The position numbers and the translations under genes are program-made. Shown here piece by piece: positions 23,270 through 36,800 of a stretch of DNA of 64,000 nucleotides (position 1 is the first letter of the stretch; each line of letters opens with the position of its first letter). The notes below the pieces were generated by a model, which saw only the letters and a program-made list of their open reading frames with translations, made no database searches and was not told the DNA's origin. The stretch comes from Sarcocystis neurona (lineage: Eukaryota; Apicomplexa; Conoidasida; Eucoccidiorida; Sarcocystidae). The stretch lies in contig KL647329.1 in the NCBI GenBank assembly GCA_000727475.1, positions 515,105 through 579,104 of the forward strand, written 5' to 3'.

Positions 23270-26200
23270 GCAACTGTGCAGCTTTTTCGATGTCGTCTCA
23301 TCTACGGAAGTGTTATGTGCCTTACGCTATTGAGGGGAGTCTGGCACGTGCACGTATGCGTTCGCATGTAGGTACCTGCATACAGAACAGACTAAAAGTG
23401 TGTCCTTGTCTGCAAAGTGCATACAGGTGGCGCGCACGGTACACTGTCAGGCGGCCTGTGCGCTGCGCGCCTACGCGTATGCGCATCTGATTACACACGC
23501 ACTTACATACGTGCACCACACGTTAAACTTATCTAGCAGGAACGTGGTTCACTACCTAGTAGGAAAAGAAGTTAGTAACGCTAAATGATTAATTGAATGG
23601 GCGACGTAACGGCCAGCAGCTAACAGTTCTTGGACATCGAATGTTCTACAGTTACGTGAGGGTACCTCCTGAGCAGTCGCAGTATCACTTGCGATTCCGA
23701 CAGAGTAGTTCACAAGACGAACCAAGGTGTGTCATTCATACGCCATAGCGGAGACAGCCGACTGCCGTCGCCCTGCTGTCTCTTCAGGGAGACACGCACA
23801 CGCTGACGCAGTAACAACAATCATTTTTGTATGCGCGTTCGTCGGCGGTGCGCAGCACCCACGTCCACACTGCTCGCGCTCATACAATAAAACGCACGTA
23901 CGTGTACTCACATTTTGATTCATGTGTACATAGCTTCGAGTACATACGACCTGGTACGGTGGAAATGCACTTCGACCCAGGTTGTCTTCTTGTGTTGTCA
24001 GGCTGCACAGGCTTGTCTCCAGGCCGGGGCGGATAGAATTCGTTTCTTCGTAGAATCCAGACAGTTTGCAAATGTGTTTGCGATACTGTATCCCACAATG
24101 GCAAATATACAGAGATGAATTTGAGATACACTGTCCATATTAATAGCGTATGTAGACAGCGATTTAACCGCAAAGGCTGGCTACCATCGATTCTCTATAT
24201 TGAAAGCGGACATACACGTGTGTGCTTCTCGTTAGGGCGACGGCAGTTCAACCTGATAGGGGAGAAGCAGCTGCTTTGGACACAAGGTGATGAGGGGCAG
24301 TTAAAAAGCTTGTGCAGCGATACTACCATCTACTGGAGAAGGACTGAGCGCCCGTAGATGAGAATTTATACAGGACATGCAGGGTTGTTTCTCGTGTTCT
24401 CTGCTACATACAAGAAGCAGGCAGCGGGTCCTCACTCTGATTACAGCCACGCGCGGCAGGGCAAGGACCGCGAGGCACGGTTCATAACGAAGGAAGCGCA
24501 GCGTCTACAGCACACGACTTTGATGCACTCAGTATTGTTATAGGCTTGGCATGCGTTTTACTAAGATTCAGTTCGTTGTACCCAACGTGGGCACCAAATA
24601 GTGTCAAGAAGAAAAAAGAAGTAGAAAAGAAAAGTTGTCTACGGCGTCTCATTGTCGTACGCCCGCACTAGCGTGGACACCCAGCGCACAAAAGGACGAC
24701 TGCACAAGTGGGCCCTCCACAACGTTTATGGACGGGATCTGTCGTGCACCTCTTACCCGGCGTATGCACACGCATCAACCGAAATAGTGCAAGGAAAAAG
24801 CTGCGCGCACAGTGAGGTCTGCAGTATAACGCATTCAGGGTGAACCTGCTGAAACGTGTTTAGGTCCGTAGTTGTGCGTTCACGCCGACCTACGTGCATG
24901 TTTGCTACTGCGTCTGCCACCTTGGATCAGGTAGGCGCCCGTGTAGATACCAGACCCCCTTAAGCACCTACGCTACAGCAGAGAGGCGCACACGCCTCTA
25001 AAAGGATCGAACCTCTTTCCTTCAATATGTAATACAGTTTGCTGAAAATCATGTTGACGCGAATCGCAGCAGCTGCGCTTTCGTACGTGAACAAATCTGT
25101 GCCCTCACGGGGACCTGCCAGAATTACCGCGCTATAAGAGTACGTTGTAAAAATTGGCGGAGTCACATCGGCGCCGGCCGCGGTGTCTGCCCGTTTGAAT
25201 GTGTTCTAAGTCATCGCATATAAGTGTGGAGTTACTTGTACATTTCCTGCGGCGTAGAAGAGTTCACAAATAGTACCAGAAGACTGCGCTTGTATAACGT
25301 GCCCGCCTAGGTCACCACATACCGGAGCCGGCTATACGAGTAAGCGCAATGATAGACGTGAGCCCGTTGACATGTATTCGCAGGTGTGTTTCAGTGTTTC
25401 ACGCCGGAGTCACGGATGTACCAAGTTGGGCGTAAACCCCCTTCTAGTCGAACCACGTGTGTCTTGTGCTTGTACCTGCTTGCCAAAATGATAGTGGACG
25501 CTTCCCGCTCGTTTGTGCAGACTAAACCTTACTGAGGGATTGTAAGGCTTGCTGTGTGCGTTTAATCGCACACATGACTCCGCAACTGCACACCTTCGGT
25601 CGTGCAATAAAGTTTACTCCTAGCTGTCCTGTTCCACACCTGACTTAACCACTCACGTATTCATATATGCGCTCATATATCTCAGCAACATAGGTGTCCA
25701 ACTGCTTGTATGTAGACGAGACGCCGCAACGAGACCGAAGTAGACGGGACTGTATTTCGCTGAAGGATCCGAAGCAGGAAATTTCGGGAACCGCTATGAT
25801 TGGTCGAAGTCTTACAAGCTCTCGTGCGCGCTTGTGGGTCTGCGACTCCTCATTTGAATTTCTTGTTGGACGCTCTTCTTTCGACACTGCGCTGCAACTG
25901 TCGAACGCAAGAATCGTAAGCACGATCACGCAGAAAAACTACGCACTCCCCTCTGCGCAAAAATGTACCTGGATGAAGCACTCCGTTGATTGAACCTCGG
26001 CGAAGCACGTGTACACGTGTGCAAAAAACCGATTCGCAAGTACAGTCACGTGCCAATAGGAAGGCCGGCAAAGCAAATGCTAGCCCTGATTTACGCACCC
26101 CTATCTCGAGGACGCGAGGTACTGTGCAGACCGTGTGTCTGTTCAGGCATTGATACATCACGTAGCATATAATATAGAGGCTTGAGTAGAGTACGATTTG

Positions 26201-29200
26201 CTGTTCCACTCTCAGAGTAGCAAGGCCCAACGTTATATAGCATCGATCTTATTCGAGTTATACAGGCTGAGCACGTCCGTCTCAATCAGTTGGATTTTCT
26301 TACTTTAGAAGACTTGTGCATGCGACGCGTCTTAAGCGGATGGCGTGCTTGGTTGTACAACGCCTTTCACTGCAAGCAGCCTGTGACGTGCTTGACGCGA
26401 TTACTGAAAGGTTGTTGACAAGAAACGCTACGTCACTGGTGTGGTGATGTTCGCGGTCTTCTACTTGAGTGCTGGCACCAACATTGAATTGTTTCTAAAG
26501 GCGAGGTTCCTTCATTACTGTGAAAGACCGATCGGTACATCGCTGCGGGCCTGCGCTTACGTAGCGAGTGCAGAAAAACTTCTCCACGTTGAAGTGGACA
26601 TTCAAATGCGTGCAACGCTTGAGTGTAACGTTTCTGTCCGTTTAGACAGGCCTGTAGGTAGAGCTGAACGTACGTGTCTATATACTCATATCATATGGGT
26701 AAACCGTACAACTATTACCAGCGAGCGCTTACTCAATGCATGAAGTATCTTTTGCCATGGACGTATCTCCCCACCACGCGGATTCGTTTGAGTAGACTGA
26801 AATGTCAGAATCTGTTGAAGGATAGAATAGTCGTAGACATCACCGTGGCTTTTCTGTAATGCTAGTAGTGGCTTTATCACCATCCATATCACTGCGGAGC
26901 TACATGTACAAAGTGGTAAACCCTAGGTTGTCATCCCATCCATATCGTCGTGTCTCGGTGTAGAACTTTTTGAGCACAGCTAACAACGCGTTCAGCAGCA
27001 AAACAGGAATGACATTCTTGCTTCAACCAATAAGAGAGAGCGCAGCCTTACGGCCCAAAAATTGACTTTTTCGCGGTGTCAATTCAATACATTCAATAAA
27101 TGACGCGAGCAGCACGATAGAACAAAAACAAATACTCAAATCATCAGGCTTTGTACACGACGGAGCAGGTAATTTTTCCAATCCTTAGGTGTAAACAGAC
27201 GTGTGGACTAATATCGGCGTCTCAGTTTCAGGGGACGTTCTGCTGTGGGAGTTCAACGAGAATTCGATAACTGACATGGGCAACACGACAGAACAGAAAC
27301 GGGTACCCCAATCACCAGCCTCTGCATAAGGCGGTGGAGGTAATCTTTCCAATTACTGGGTGTGCAGACAGACGTCTGGACTGGTATCAGCGTCTCAGCT
27401 AGCACGGGACTTTCTGAAGTGCCAATTAAATGACGCATATAATAATTGACTTTGGAAAGACGGCAGAACCAAAACGAGTACCCATATCATTAGGCTTTGT
27501 ACACGGCGGAGAAGGTACCCTAACCAAGGTGTACAGACAGACGTCTGGACCAATATCAGCTTATCAGCTCTCACGGGACGATGCGGAAGTGCAGCAAATT
27601 CTGCGTTTCCATCATTGATTTCAATGAAGTGCATCGATAGGCGCAGCACTACTATAGAACCAGAGCAACGGTGTGGGTAGGTAATGCGCCCGCAGGCATA
27701 AACATGCTTGTCCTTAATGATTTGCGAGAGCATAGGCTGCTGCGCAGCCGAAGCTATAAACGGCTCAATGGGCACTAGCAACGTTAGTTTATCCGTTCCG
27801 TTTTTAGCTAGCTTACACTCTCGAGTGGATATTTTATACTAGGTGCATCTACTTGTTAATGAATTTTCACAAAATTTATGCACACACGCCGCGACTGCTA
27901 GAGAAGGAAGAGCAGATACGGTGTCCTCAAGCGTGTAGGCGGAGGAAGGTGACAAGAGCAACAACAATCCTACTCTTTGATCCCAGCGAACGTCATTCAA
28001 CATGTCAAGAGGAAGCGCATGTCCTTATACATTAGACTACACAAGGCTGAAATTTTCGATGACGGTTGCAGAGGCAGGAATACATGTTCTGATCAACAGA
28101 GGATTAAACAAGTCTTTTTGTGCTCTTTAGAGGTGCTACGCAATCAGGAAGGCCTATGTGGTCATCTGTACCTTCCCGTACGCATCCTTGTTCTTATGCA
28201 CATGGTATAACCCTCGTGGATACGGTTACGTGCTTTTCTATCAGCGTAACATCTCTTACCTGTATCTTCGTAAACATTGCTCTTTAACCCTACGAATGCC
28301 GTGTTTTTCAGGGAAGCTTTTATCGTGGGGCAGGCTTTTTTTGCGCGTGCGGCATCCAGTTGGTCACGTCGCCTTTCCTGCAAGCTTTGAAGTGCCGAAC
28401 CAGAAATCTGTGCATGAGTGTCATTACGCGCCCGTGCTTATGGGTCTGAAAGGTTTCCACAATAGAGGTGCTTGTTTAGTTTTTGAACGTGCGCTAGACA
28501 AGAGCCTTTTGACAGCCAAAACCTTCTAACCTAAAGGCCTCGAAACGCAGAGATTAACGGTGAGTTTTCTACGGTTTTGTGCGACACTAAACGGGCAGGA
28601 ACATGTGCAGGCACCGTATCCCACTGCTAACGTGCGCAGACGCCTTTGTGCTGCTAGAGAAAAGTCGCATAGGTTGATTACGCTTTCTGTCTACCTGCAA
28701 CTGAGGCGGTGCCACGTAGGCATTGAAATTGGGCGGCCTTACATGCAAGCGCAGACATTTTACTACATGACTCAATTAGAATGTATCTCCATACGTATAC
28801 AAGCTACTTTCACGCCGAGAAACTGTTTTGACTGGGAGGATTTCTACAATTGCACACAATGAAAGCCATATATAGAGCAACTCGCAAAAGTAAGCTACAC
28901 CACCACAGTTGCGCCTGCAGACGTCCCTTCGCCACCTTTTTCACAAACAGAGAGGAGTCCGATCAAACTCTTCCACAAGGCAAGAATAGTGACACGGCAG
29001 GGGCTGAAGGCAGACGAATTATCTCTTTAAATGATGAAAAACGCTTGGTTGCTGCCTACGCAGCACACGTCGAACATTTCTGCTGCTGCAACATCTCCTA
29101 CCTCAATTACGCGCAGTACATATGTATATATATATACATACATACGCATATATACACATATGTATACATATATATACATTTATATATATATATATACATA

Positions 29201-29855
29201 CACGTGATCACGCAGGTATCCTGCGAGCCACGATAGCCATAGTCTCCGTATCGACGCAGGTAATATTCATCATTTGTTTATTATTATGAGAGTGTTTCCG
29301 CGTGGTTCGGCAGCAAGGAACGTGCATGAATGCTACACGAGAAGATGCGTGGGCGATGTAAGACTCCAGAACAAAGAATGCCGCATCCGTGTGTGGCCAG
29401 GTGTACAACGTATTCTGGGTACGCCTCATGGACCGAGAATGCGAATTCCCGTGGTAACGTCTGCTGGCTTCTCCGTTGATGTGCAGGATCTGGGAGCATA
29501 TGGTGAGCAGTTTGCATGTATGATGCGTAGTACTACTTAAGTTACGCTTTGATAAGGCAGCGCCTTCACGGATGGAACCACTGTACGTCACCGAGCACAG
29601 GTCTGGCTTATGGAGTCTCTGCAGTGGCTGCGAAGCGTTTTGTCGCGATTTGTGGAGCCCAGACGTGCGCACAGGTAAACGCTTCCATGCTAGTAAGTCT
29701 AGGAGGAGGTCAGAGCTTACGAAGTTTACCTACGCCATGCCGTATAATTCTTTTCAGACGCGGCTCTACAAAGCGTACCTCCGCACACGTTACAAGGGAT
29801 GATACTCCTATGTAGACTTGTCTGCACAAACTTCAGCAGAAATGTGACTTGCTGA
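23270..29855 (+). CDS. Probable 3' exons of the sushi-domain protein
   Basis: Further plus-strand exons look coding and mostly agree in phase. They are 23270-23367 (NCAAFSMSSHLRKC, a PAN/WSC-like Cys spacing), 24002 onward, 24115-24357, 25716-25915 (ends ATC|GTAAGC), 26501-26657 (LECNVSVRLDR), 28312-28452, 29314-29502 (ends TATG|GTGAGC), 29561-29674 and a terminal exon 29758-29855. From 25716 the phases run 1-0, 0-1, 1-1, 1-1, 1-1 and 1-stop. Cys are frequent throughout and no transmembrane helix is obvious. If all belong to the gene starting near 18.7 kb it spans over 11 kb. It could also be two adjacent genes, because the frames near 24.0-24.4 kb could not be joined. Introns of 58 and 83 bp near the end are short. 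Confidence 0.5.
27030..27640. repeat. Three imperfect ~170-bp tandem repeats
   Basis: The anchor CAGACGTSTGGAC recurs at 27196, 27369 and 27538, giving periods of 173 and 169 bp, and flanking words (AGAACAGAAAC, GGCGGWGGAGGTA, ATCAGCGTCTCAG-like) recur in the same order. Copies are roughly 27105-27270, 27271-27450 and 27451-27640. Identity is partial. The repeat lies in what looks like an intron of the sushi gene. Confidence 0.75.
29118..29200. repeat. TA/CATA microsatellite
   Basis: A run of TATATATACATACATACGCA-like sequence, non-coding, just before the last exons of the plus-strand gene. Confidence 0.85.
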
Positions 29856-32800
29856 GCGACACGTGTAAAAGTAGGCTGTTGAGAGTTGGCACCTGCAATT
29901 TCTGGCGATGATGCGGCTGAGCTGCTCTTTCGTAACCAAAGGACTCCGTACCCTTTCCACCTACACGCACCCATCGCAGCAGTTTTGCAGCGGGTACAGA
30001 GACGCATACACCTCTCAACTCCTCACATAAAATATGGCGCGCTTCTCTTGATTCCTTCAAAATATCCGTGTATGCGACAGCAGGCATCTGAAACCTCAAA
30101 AGCCGCTTGCGATCACGGCATCGCAACGTATACTTGCAGGACGCGTATGTGGCATGTGACAAAATGCTGTTCCATGCGGATCGCTGGAAGTACTCTTACA
30201 TTTGTCTCTTGCTTCCGCAAGAGTTCCTCCATTTCCATCTCTCTAAACTCCCGTAGCAGCGTTTCTTGCCTGATTCGCCGTCTGTTATTTAGCAGAGTAC
30301 AGTCTACGACTACGGCATAGTTGTCGGCAGGATGGGAACGAGGACACGACTACGTGCACGTATGTGCAGACTTGCTTGTGGAAAAACATAGTCAAGTTTT
30401 TGTGTGAGTACGCTTGTCACGAGAAAGGGCAAAGGCGTAAGAATAGTAGACAGTGCGTGTTTGAAGTGCCCGCGGGTTTGTGTTGCTGCACTGTGTTTGA
30501 ATGAAGAAGGTGTGCAGTCGCACAGCGGTATAACCTTCAAAGTGTATAGGTCGTCGACGTTAGTCGTGTACATCGGTCTGTGAGGTATTTCGTCTGAATT
30601 TTTTTTGCGGTAGTGCTCGCACAAGAAACAAGACGCAGGCGACTTTGTATCTACGTATGCGAATTTGTGTACATCGGCGTTTGTGCGAGGTGTTGCCGAG
30701 CGTGTCACTTATTGGTGAGGAAGGTTTTAGCTGTATTCTAACGTTGGAGCGCTCGTACCTCTGCTGGTCTTTCCTTCGCTGTAACTCGGCTTCACGGGCG
30801 ATTTCCCGTTCCAGTTTGCGCAGCCGCTTCTCCTCACGGGCTACAGAGCAGGAGACGGAAACATGTATTTTCCGGACCGGTGAACTGATGCATGCTTGTT
30901 TCATTTCCAGGGCCTTTGTACCAGGTAAGCATGTCACCACCCTCTGATGCACCTGTGCTGTCTTGTGCGTCAACCTAGCTTTAGGCATTTGTAAGCAATT
31001 TCGCCTGTACACGCAGAAGGGCATATCTATGTGTGCATGGAGCTTCGCTTGTGTCCTCCTTGGAATGCACCGCTGTATATCTATATGTACACAGACATTT
31101 GTGTACGCCGGAATACCACAAGAACACGCGTGTGGGCATGTGTGTGTATATTTATGAGTATGTCTATGCAGTTGTGAGGCTGTACGCACGTAAAGATGTC
31201 CGCAAACTACAGATCTACGCATACGCGTGTGTAGTGTCCACATTTACACAAGTGTAGCTGAAGATGGCTGCATTTTTCCGTACATCTCACGCGATATGCG
31301 TCAACGGGTAGAATGTCTGTGCAAAGGTACGCGTTTTGTTGTTAGGCGTAAAGGTGGACAGACACGTCAGGTTGTCATGCAGAAGTTGGAGCGCAGGCAA
31401 TATTCGACCCTCGGTGCGTGTGTATGTGGACAGCCAGATTTATCCTACATACTTGGACATGTTACAAAGCTGTGTATGTGTCCTTCAGGGGTTGTGAACA
31501 GAACGCTTCTAACCTCGCGCTTATTTCCACTAAAATAGTTACATCCTCCGAGTTTGGCTACTGCAGGCATGCTGACACTGCGTGTCGGCAAAAAGTCTGA
31601 GCTACACTTGATTGTGTGACATTAATTGAGACCACACCACGTACGTATGCCCATACGCAACTTTTCTGTCCTTTTATGTGTGTAGATATACTATATATAT
31701 GTGTATACTTGTTAACACATGTACTGCAACAAAGTACCTGCTGGACAGAGAAGCAAGAAGCAAAAGAAAACGCGCTCACTCTTGTGCTGCTTCCACAGCA
31801 AAATTCGACGCTTATCTTCCGCGAGCCGTGCTCTCATCTTTGCCTGAAACACAGAAGCATGTGTCTATATATGGGCATTATTGTAGAGCTAACATTTCAA
31901 GCACTCGAACTGCGTATGCATGGACTCACCTCTGCGTAAACCACTCTAACGAGCGGCACAGGGGCTGATGTTTTTCTGTCGTATTTGGCAATGTCCTTCC
32001 GTTTCATTAACGACGCATTTGTGTAAATTTCTACAGATTTTGCGGTGTGTAAACAAGTGCGTCGCCACAACAAGCAGGCACGCTTTCTTATCTTGCCACA
32101 GGGTTGACACAATTTCGTCCACATCTTTGTGTTCACGCGGACGTAAGGACATGGAGGAGAGCCTTGCAAGCCTGCTTTTATGTCCCTTTGAGGAAAACAT
32201 ACATTTAAGTGGGACCTGCAGCTGAAGGATCTGCACCATATGCATGTAGCTTTAAAAAGTGATACATACGTTATTCGGCAAGAGTAGGCGGGGACAGCGC
32301 CGCAGCACACGTACACAGTGGCCTTTTGTAGACTATTGTGGTCTGAGAGTTCGGCTGCCTGAAAGACAGCTTCGGCAGTGGTACGCCTTGATTTCGCGTT
32401 TCCTGTCCACAGGAGGCTGTCCTGGTATAGGCAAGACGCACCGTACCCTTCCACCAAAAAACAACCCCGTGTTTTGCTGTTTATATCACTTGTATGAGTT
32501 AGAAGTATCACGTGCAGACTCTTAGTGGCGACAGTCGCCAACCCGGGCCGCTGTATTGCAGTTTCAGTGTGAACTTTCGTATACTTCCTTGAGACGACAC
32601 TTCTCCACGACTTTAAAGCTGCGCAAAATATGCAGAACAGACCCAACGTAGTGTATGTTGTAAAGGGTGGTCAAGGAGGCTGATATACTATCATGATATG
32701 CATGAAGTGCTTACACCCGGTGCACAGCTGATGATCAGTGTGAGCTACGATTCCCTTTCACGGCTAATGATCTTCACAGGTACACCGCAACCGCGGTGCA

Positions 32801-33027
32801 GATGAAAGTGAAACGCCGCGTACCTTCTTACGTCCCTCCTCCTCTTTGAGCAGCTGCTCAAGCTTAAATTCGGCGGTATCTCTTTGCTGTTGTCGCGCGG
32901 TTTGGATGATGGAGCGGACGCTCTTGTATCTATCTACAATTTCTTGTTTCTTCTCAAGCAGTGTTCTACATTCTTCAAACCACTCTATGTGTGCTTCTAT
33001 GTCTTCCCTCGTACGATGAGGCAGGAC
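29833..33027 (-). CDS. CCDC148-like coiled-coil protein, 3' core exons
   Basis: Exons 33027-32824, 31843-31780, 30840-30759, 30281-30200 and 30087-30012 (or through to the stop at 29833) join with phases 0-0, 0-1, 1-2, 2-0, 0-1. Splice sites are clear: AAG|GTACGC, AAGA|GTGAGC, AG|GTACGA and AAT|GTAAGA. The first exon holds LPHRTREDIEAHIEWFEEC followed by a Lys/Glu/Gln coiled coil, matching the PHKSR...EHE motif and following helix of the CCDC148 family as I remember it. The next exons give RLAEDKRRILLWKQHK, then REEKRLRKLEREIAREAELQ and FREMEMEELLRKQE, a continuous charged coiled coil. CCDC148 relatives occur widely in ciliated organisms. In coccidia a microgamete flagellum or cytoskeletal role is plausible but inferred. 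The last exon's end is uncertain. Confidence 0.75.
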
Positions 33028-33799
33028 CTGCTTCAGTCGTACAATTAAACTCTATTTACAGACACACATACCAAAAAGGCAGGCTTGAGTTTCCACATCA
33101 CACTTGCACGGATCACGTTCTCGTGAAAACGTAGGTTAGGTCAAGCGCTCTGTGAGATGCCACTCTGAAAGACGTTTGGTTTGCCTGCTCGTTTGTGAGT
33201 ACGCGTGGTTTCTTTGTGTTTCTGAAGGCAATCTGTCTACTGAGGCAACGGTTGTGTCTCGCGGTCACAGTACACAGCACACACATGCGTGCGCGGACGT
33301 ATCACTCGTATGCAAAAACGCGGGCCAAATCGTATATGCATGTGTTTTGGGGGTGGCTGCGCACCTGAAGTAGCTGATATGCATGGATTGTTTCCTATCC
33401 GCCTTTGACGCACGGTCAGTCTGCGATTCCAGTTGCGTCTTTCTCATCTACCTACCTAACCTTTGTCTGATAAATAATAGCGTGTACTGCGACTAAGGGG
33501 CAGTTTCTGAGGCCTACGTGTGCTAGGGAAAGGCAACGTCAACTACCTTCCTCGTCCTCACCGAGCGGCCTACGACTGTGCTTCTCCTCACGTCACCTAC
33601 GATGCCAACCTATCCCCAAGTAGTGTTTTCCCAATTACCCCGCTGATTCCATCTCCGCATATCGCCTATGCTTACGAGCACCCATAGATACATATGTCCA
33701 TATGTCTGCGCACGCATATCTGTAACTACAAATTTGAGCCCTTGCACAGCTATCGACTGCTGACGCCTGTACTCTGCAAAGAGCATATGCGAATTTTAT

Positions 33800-36700
33800 G
33801 CAATTGAGAGTGCCTGCGTCGACACGATGATACAAAAAATGACGTCCAATGGCACGCAGGGAAATTGGCGGCTTGCATTTGTTTCCATATCGGCGAGGAC
33901 AACTTTAGGCTGCTCTGAAATGTCACCCAAAGTAATACTTCTCGACACCACCTCAAACGTGTTCTAGTCACCGGGTGTTGAAGAGCCAAACACTGATATG
34001 TCGGATTTATTATGCTGGAGGTAGAAGTATGTGCGCAGGGCTGTACTGCTGGGTAGACGGGTCTGTGCGAAACCACGAACACATTTGCTTGTCCGGATCC
34101 AAATTCTATCTCACACTACTCGTATGAGTGGCAGACCTTTATCTCCTTGCTGATGCTGGGGCCTCTCAAAGACGACTTGAATGTGTGTGATATTTGCGCA
34201 CCTGCCTGCCTTCCTTGTGAGCGGTTTGCTTCATCGTGCGAACAAAAAGTCCATGGTCTGTCCGATCCCAGCCACCCTTTGGAGGAGATATCATGTACAA
34301 ATGCAGTACGTGAAAAACAGGTTTACATTTAGGGGCACGAAGTGGACGACAGGGGCTCCCGACCATCACACATGGTGGTAGATATGCATGCAAGGGGGAC
34401 GAGAAAATTTCTTCTTCCGATCGACTCCAGTGTAGATCATCAAAATAAAACCTCAGGAGAGACTGGCTGTAGTCAGTCCGTATTGTTTTAAGGCAAAGCG
34501 GTGAATTTTTAATGCTGCCCTAACTTCACGCTTCTCACTGGCGGAGATTTACGTCCTATGAGTGATCAGGAAGCGTGCGCAGTGCTCTCGTCAAACGCCT
34601 GTATGACAAGTAGAGAGTATACTTTACAACCCCAAAGAATCTCTTAGCTGCCAGCCCACACGGTGAATGTCTGTGTAGAGGCAGTCGCTCTTTGTCCAGC
34701 GTCAGGGTACGTAACTCACGCTCTAGGACGGAGGCTACAGAAAAAGTCGTCTTTCTGTGCACTTCCAGTGGTCCCAAAGAGACTCTAACTAGGTCAGAAC
34801 GTTCACCTATGCCGAGTTAGTTTGTCTAATGTGGATTTATCCTACAGAGTTAAACCGTCCGAGCACTTCTATGCTTTCTTTACTCCTAGAGAATGACGCT
34901 AGATGACAATGTACTATTAGTCAGCACTCGTGTCCGCGCTCCAGTAATCTGTCACACCAGCGAGTGAACACTTCACACCTTTGTTTGCCTGTCGCATTGA
35001 TGCATGCAACGTATTCGCGAATCACCTTTTCCTGCCATCTCTTCCCCTACTATTGAAAGTTGTGTTGCAGGATCTGACGGACTACCTGCCAGATACAGAT
35101 GGACCAGTGTATCTGGCGCACAAATACACATCACCTAATTGTTGAATCTATTGGTGATTACATGTGTGAACTAAGCATACTTCATGTGTACCTTCAACGC
35201 CCACAAGAAACCAGATTTAACCTATGTATATATACACATGTATATCTGAACTCGTCCACACATATGTGTGTACAATTTAACACCTCCTGCACAAAACTGA
35301 CTAAATTCTTCCAAACGCCATACAGCGTCACTCTGGATCTAATCGCCTGTCCACCTACTTCACGCAGAATATGTGTCAGATGCTCACCCCCACTGAAGGG
35401 TCTCTTCAAAAAATCAATTGATCAGTAAGCTAACAGCAGGCGCATCCGAGTTCCATTTCAAGCAAAAAGACGGTAAGTTCTCGAATTACATGTAATACGT
35501 GTACATGTGTGTATATGCGTACGCTGTTTGCTATATCTCCGTGTATATACGGGCTTATGTATATGCAATAATTCGCTCCTCCAGCTCCCCTGGCTCAGCC
35601 GTGTGTATCAGCACTCAAGCGCAGCAGGCTAAGTTTTTGTATGTGTACGGACGCGTGCAATACGCAAGCGAACACGTTCTCGTGGATCCAGGGAAAACAG
35701 TATGTGTGGGTAATTCTACCTGTTATTGCGCGTACCTGAGGAAGTCCAAAGTGGGAAAGTTGCAGTTCAAGTGCGCCAAGCAAAGTTTTCAAGGTCTTAA
35801 GGTACGTCTTATGCTCTACTTCTCTCTTTGAAAGGGGCTCTGTAAATCAATAATATACGACGATGCAGCAACTGAATAAGTCTGAGTCGCCGTGAAAACT
35901 GATTCGTCCTTGCTGCCCGTTTCCTGACGTTCCATTACTGTTTTTCTCCCACAAATTCCTACGCTGCAGAGAGTGTTCAGCATGCGGACGTGTCAGACTG
36001 ACAAGATTCCGCTCGAGCTCGGGGCACGCGCGTGTTTCTATGGCCACACCGTCGTGCAGTTTCAATCGCCGCACACACGCAAGCCCAGGCTGCTGCACGT
36101 AAGTGTTAATACGAATGGATGCAGCCAGGCGAGTGTGTCCGCATGTATTGCCGCACACGTGTACATATATGTAGATACATACACGGCAACATATACCTCG
36201 TTAAAGGCGTACACGTACTAAATGAGTACACGTGTGTGTGCCCCTGTAGGTGACGAAGTAAGTTCCGACTTCTTACCAGACCCTGCTTAGGACAAATTTT
36301 TGTAAATTCTATTTTCTGCAGATGTTACCGCCACAGATGCAGTTTCACCCTGACATGCACAAAGTTACCAAAGGCAGCGGTATCGGTCATAGGACTCACC
36401 TGCTTCCGCTAAAGTCAGCACTGCATGTTCCGACGGTTCTTCACGTGGATCTGCTGTCGCTGTTTTCTGGAATACTGCGCTTGCCTCTCTATTGAATGGA
36501 GAAAGAGCTGTCGTAAGGCTCAACGTGCCCGTCTGCCGCTGCTGCTGCTGCTGCACCCACTTGTCAAAGCTGCTAGCCTTGTCATCGAGGGAAGAAGAGA
36601 TAAGGCGCTGCAGCAAGGAAAAAGAATCCTAGACTGTATAGTATCACGTAGGGAGGGGAACAACGCGAGAGCAACTCATGGACGAAGCCGCGCATCGTTT

Positions 36701-36800
36701 TGGGAAATACTGCGGAACCAGCGCAGCAGCAGCCTCACCCAGGCGCGTGACCCGTAGCATCAGCTGGCCTACACGAATTCTGTTTGCCTCAGCCATTGCT
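33800..36800 (-). CDS. CCDC148-like protein, middle exons
   Basis: Candidate exons on the minus strand are: about 36796-36640, starting near an ATG with MAEANRIRVGQLMLRVTRLG; 36607-36400 (QQQQQ-containing, donor CAG|GTGAGT); 36092-35939; 35815-35736 (donor CAG|GTACGC); about 35405-35330; about 34790-34720; and about 33925-33830. The pair 36092-35939 and 35815-35736 is phase-matched and reads LVSLTRPHAEHSLQRRNLW then KHKTYLKTLKTLLGALELQL, resembling the CCDC148 region upstream of the PHKSR motif. The plus strand here also has open frames with good splice signals (see findings), so strand assignment rests on the family resemblance. Whether 36796 is the true start or internal is unresolved: an acceptor CTCTAAG just before it would allow more exons upstream. 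Confidence 0.5.

Noticed and set aside
28162..28383. Minus frame with an Arg/Asp/Ala-rich stretch that looked like the C-terminus of the CCDC148-like gene
   Set aside because: The plus exon 28312-28452 over the same bases fits phase 1-1 with its neighbours, and the minus gene has a nearer stop.
31946..32245. Minus frame between core CCDC148-like exons
   Set aside because: The flanking exons 32824 and 31843 already join in phase with continuous family-like sequence, so this frame is probably intronic.
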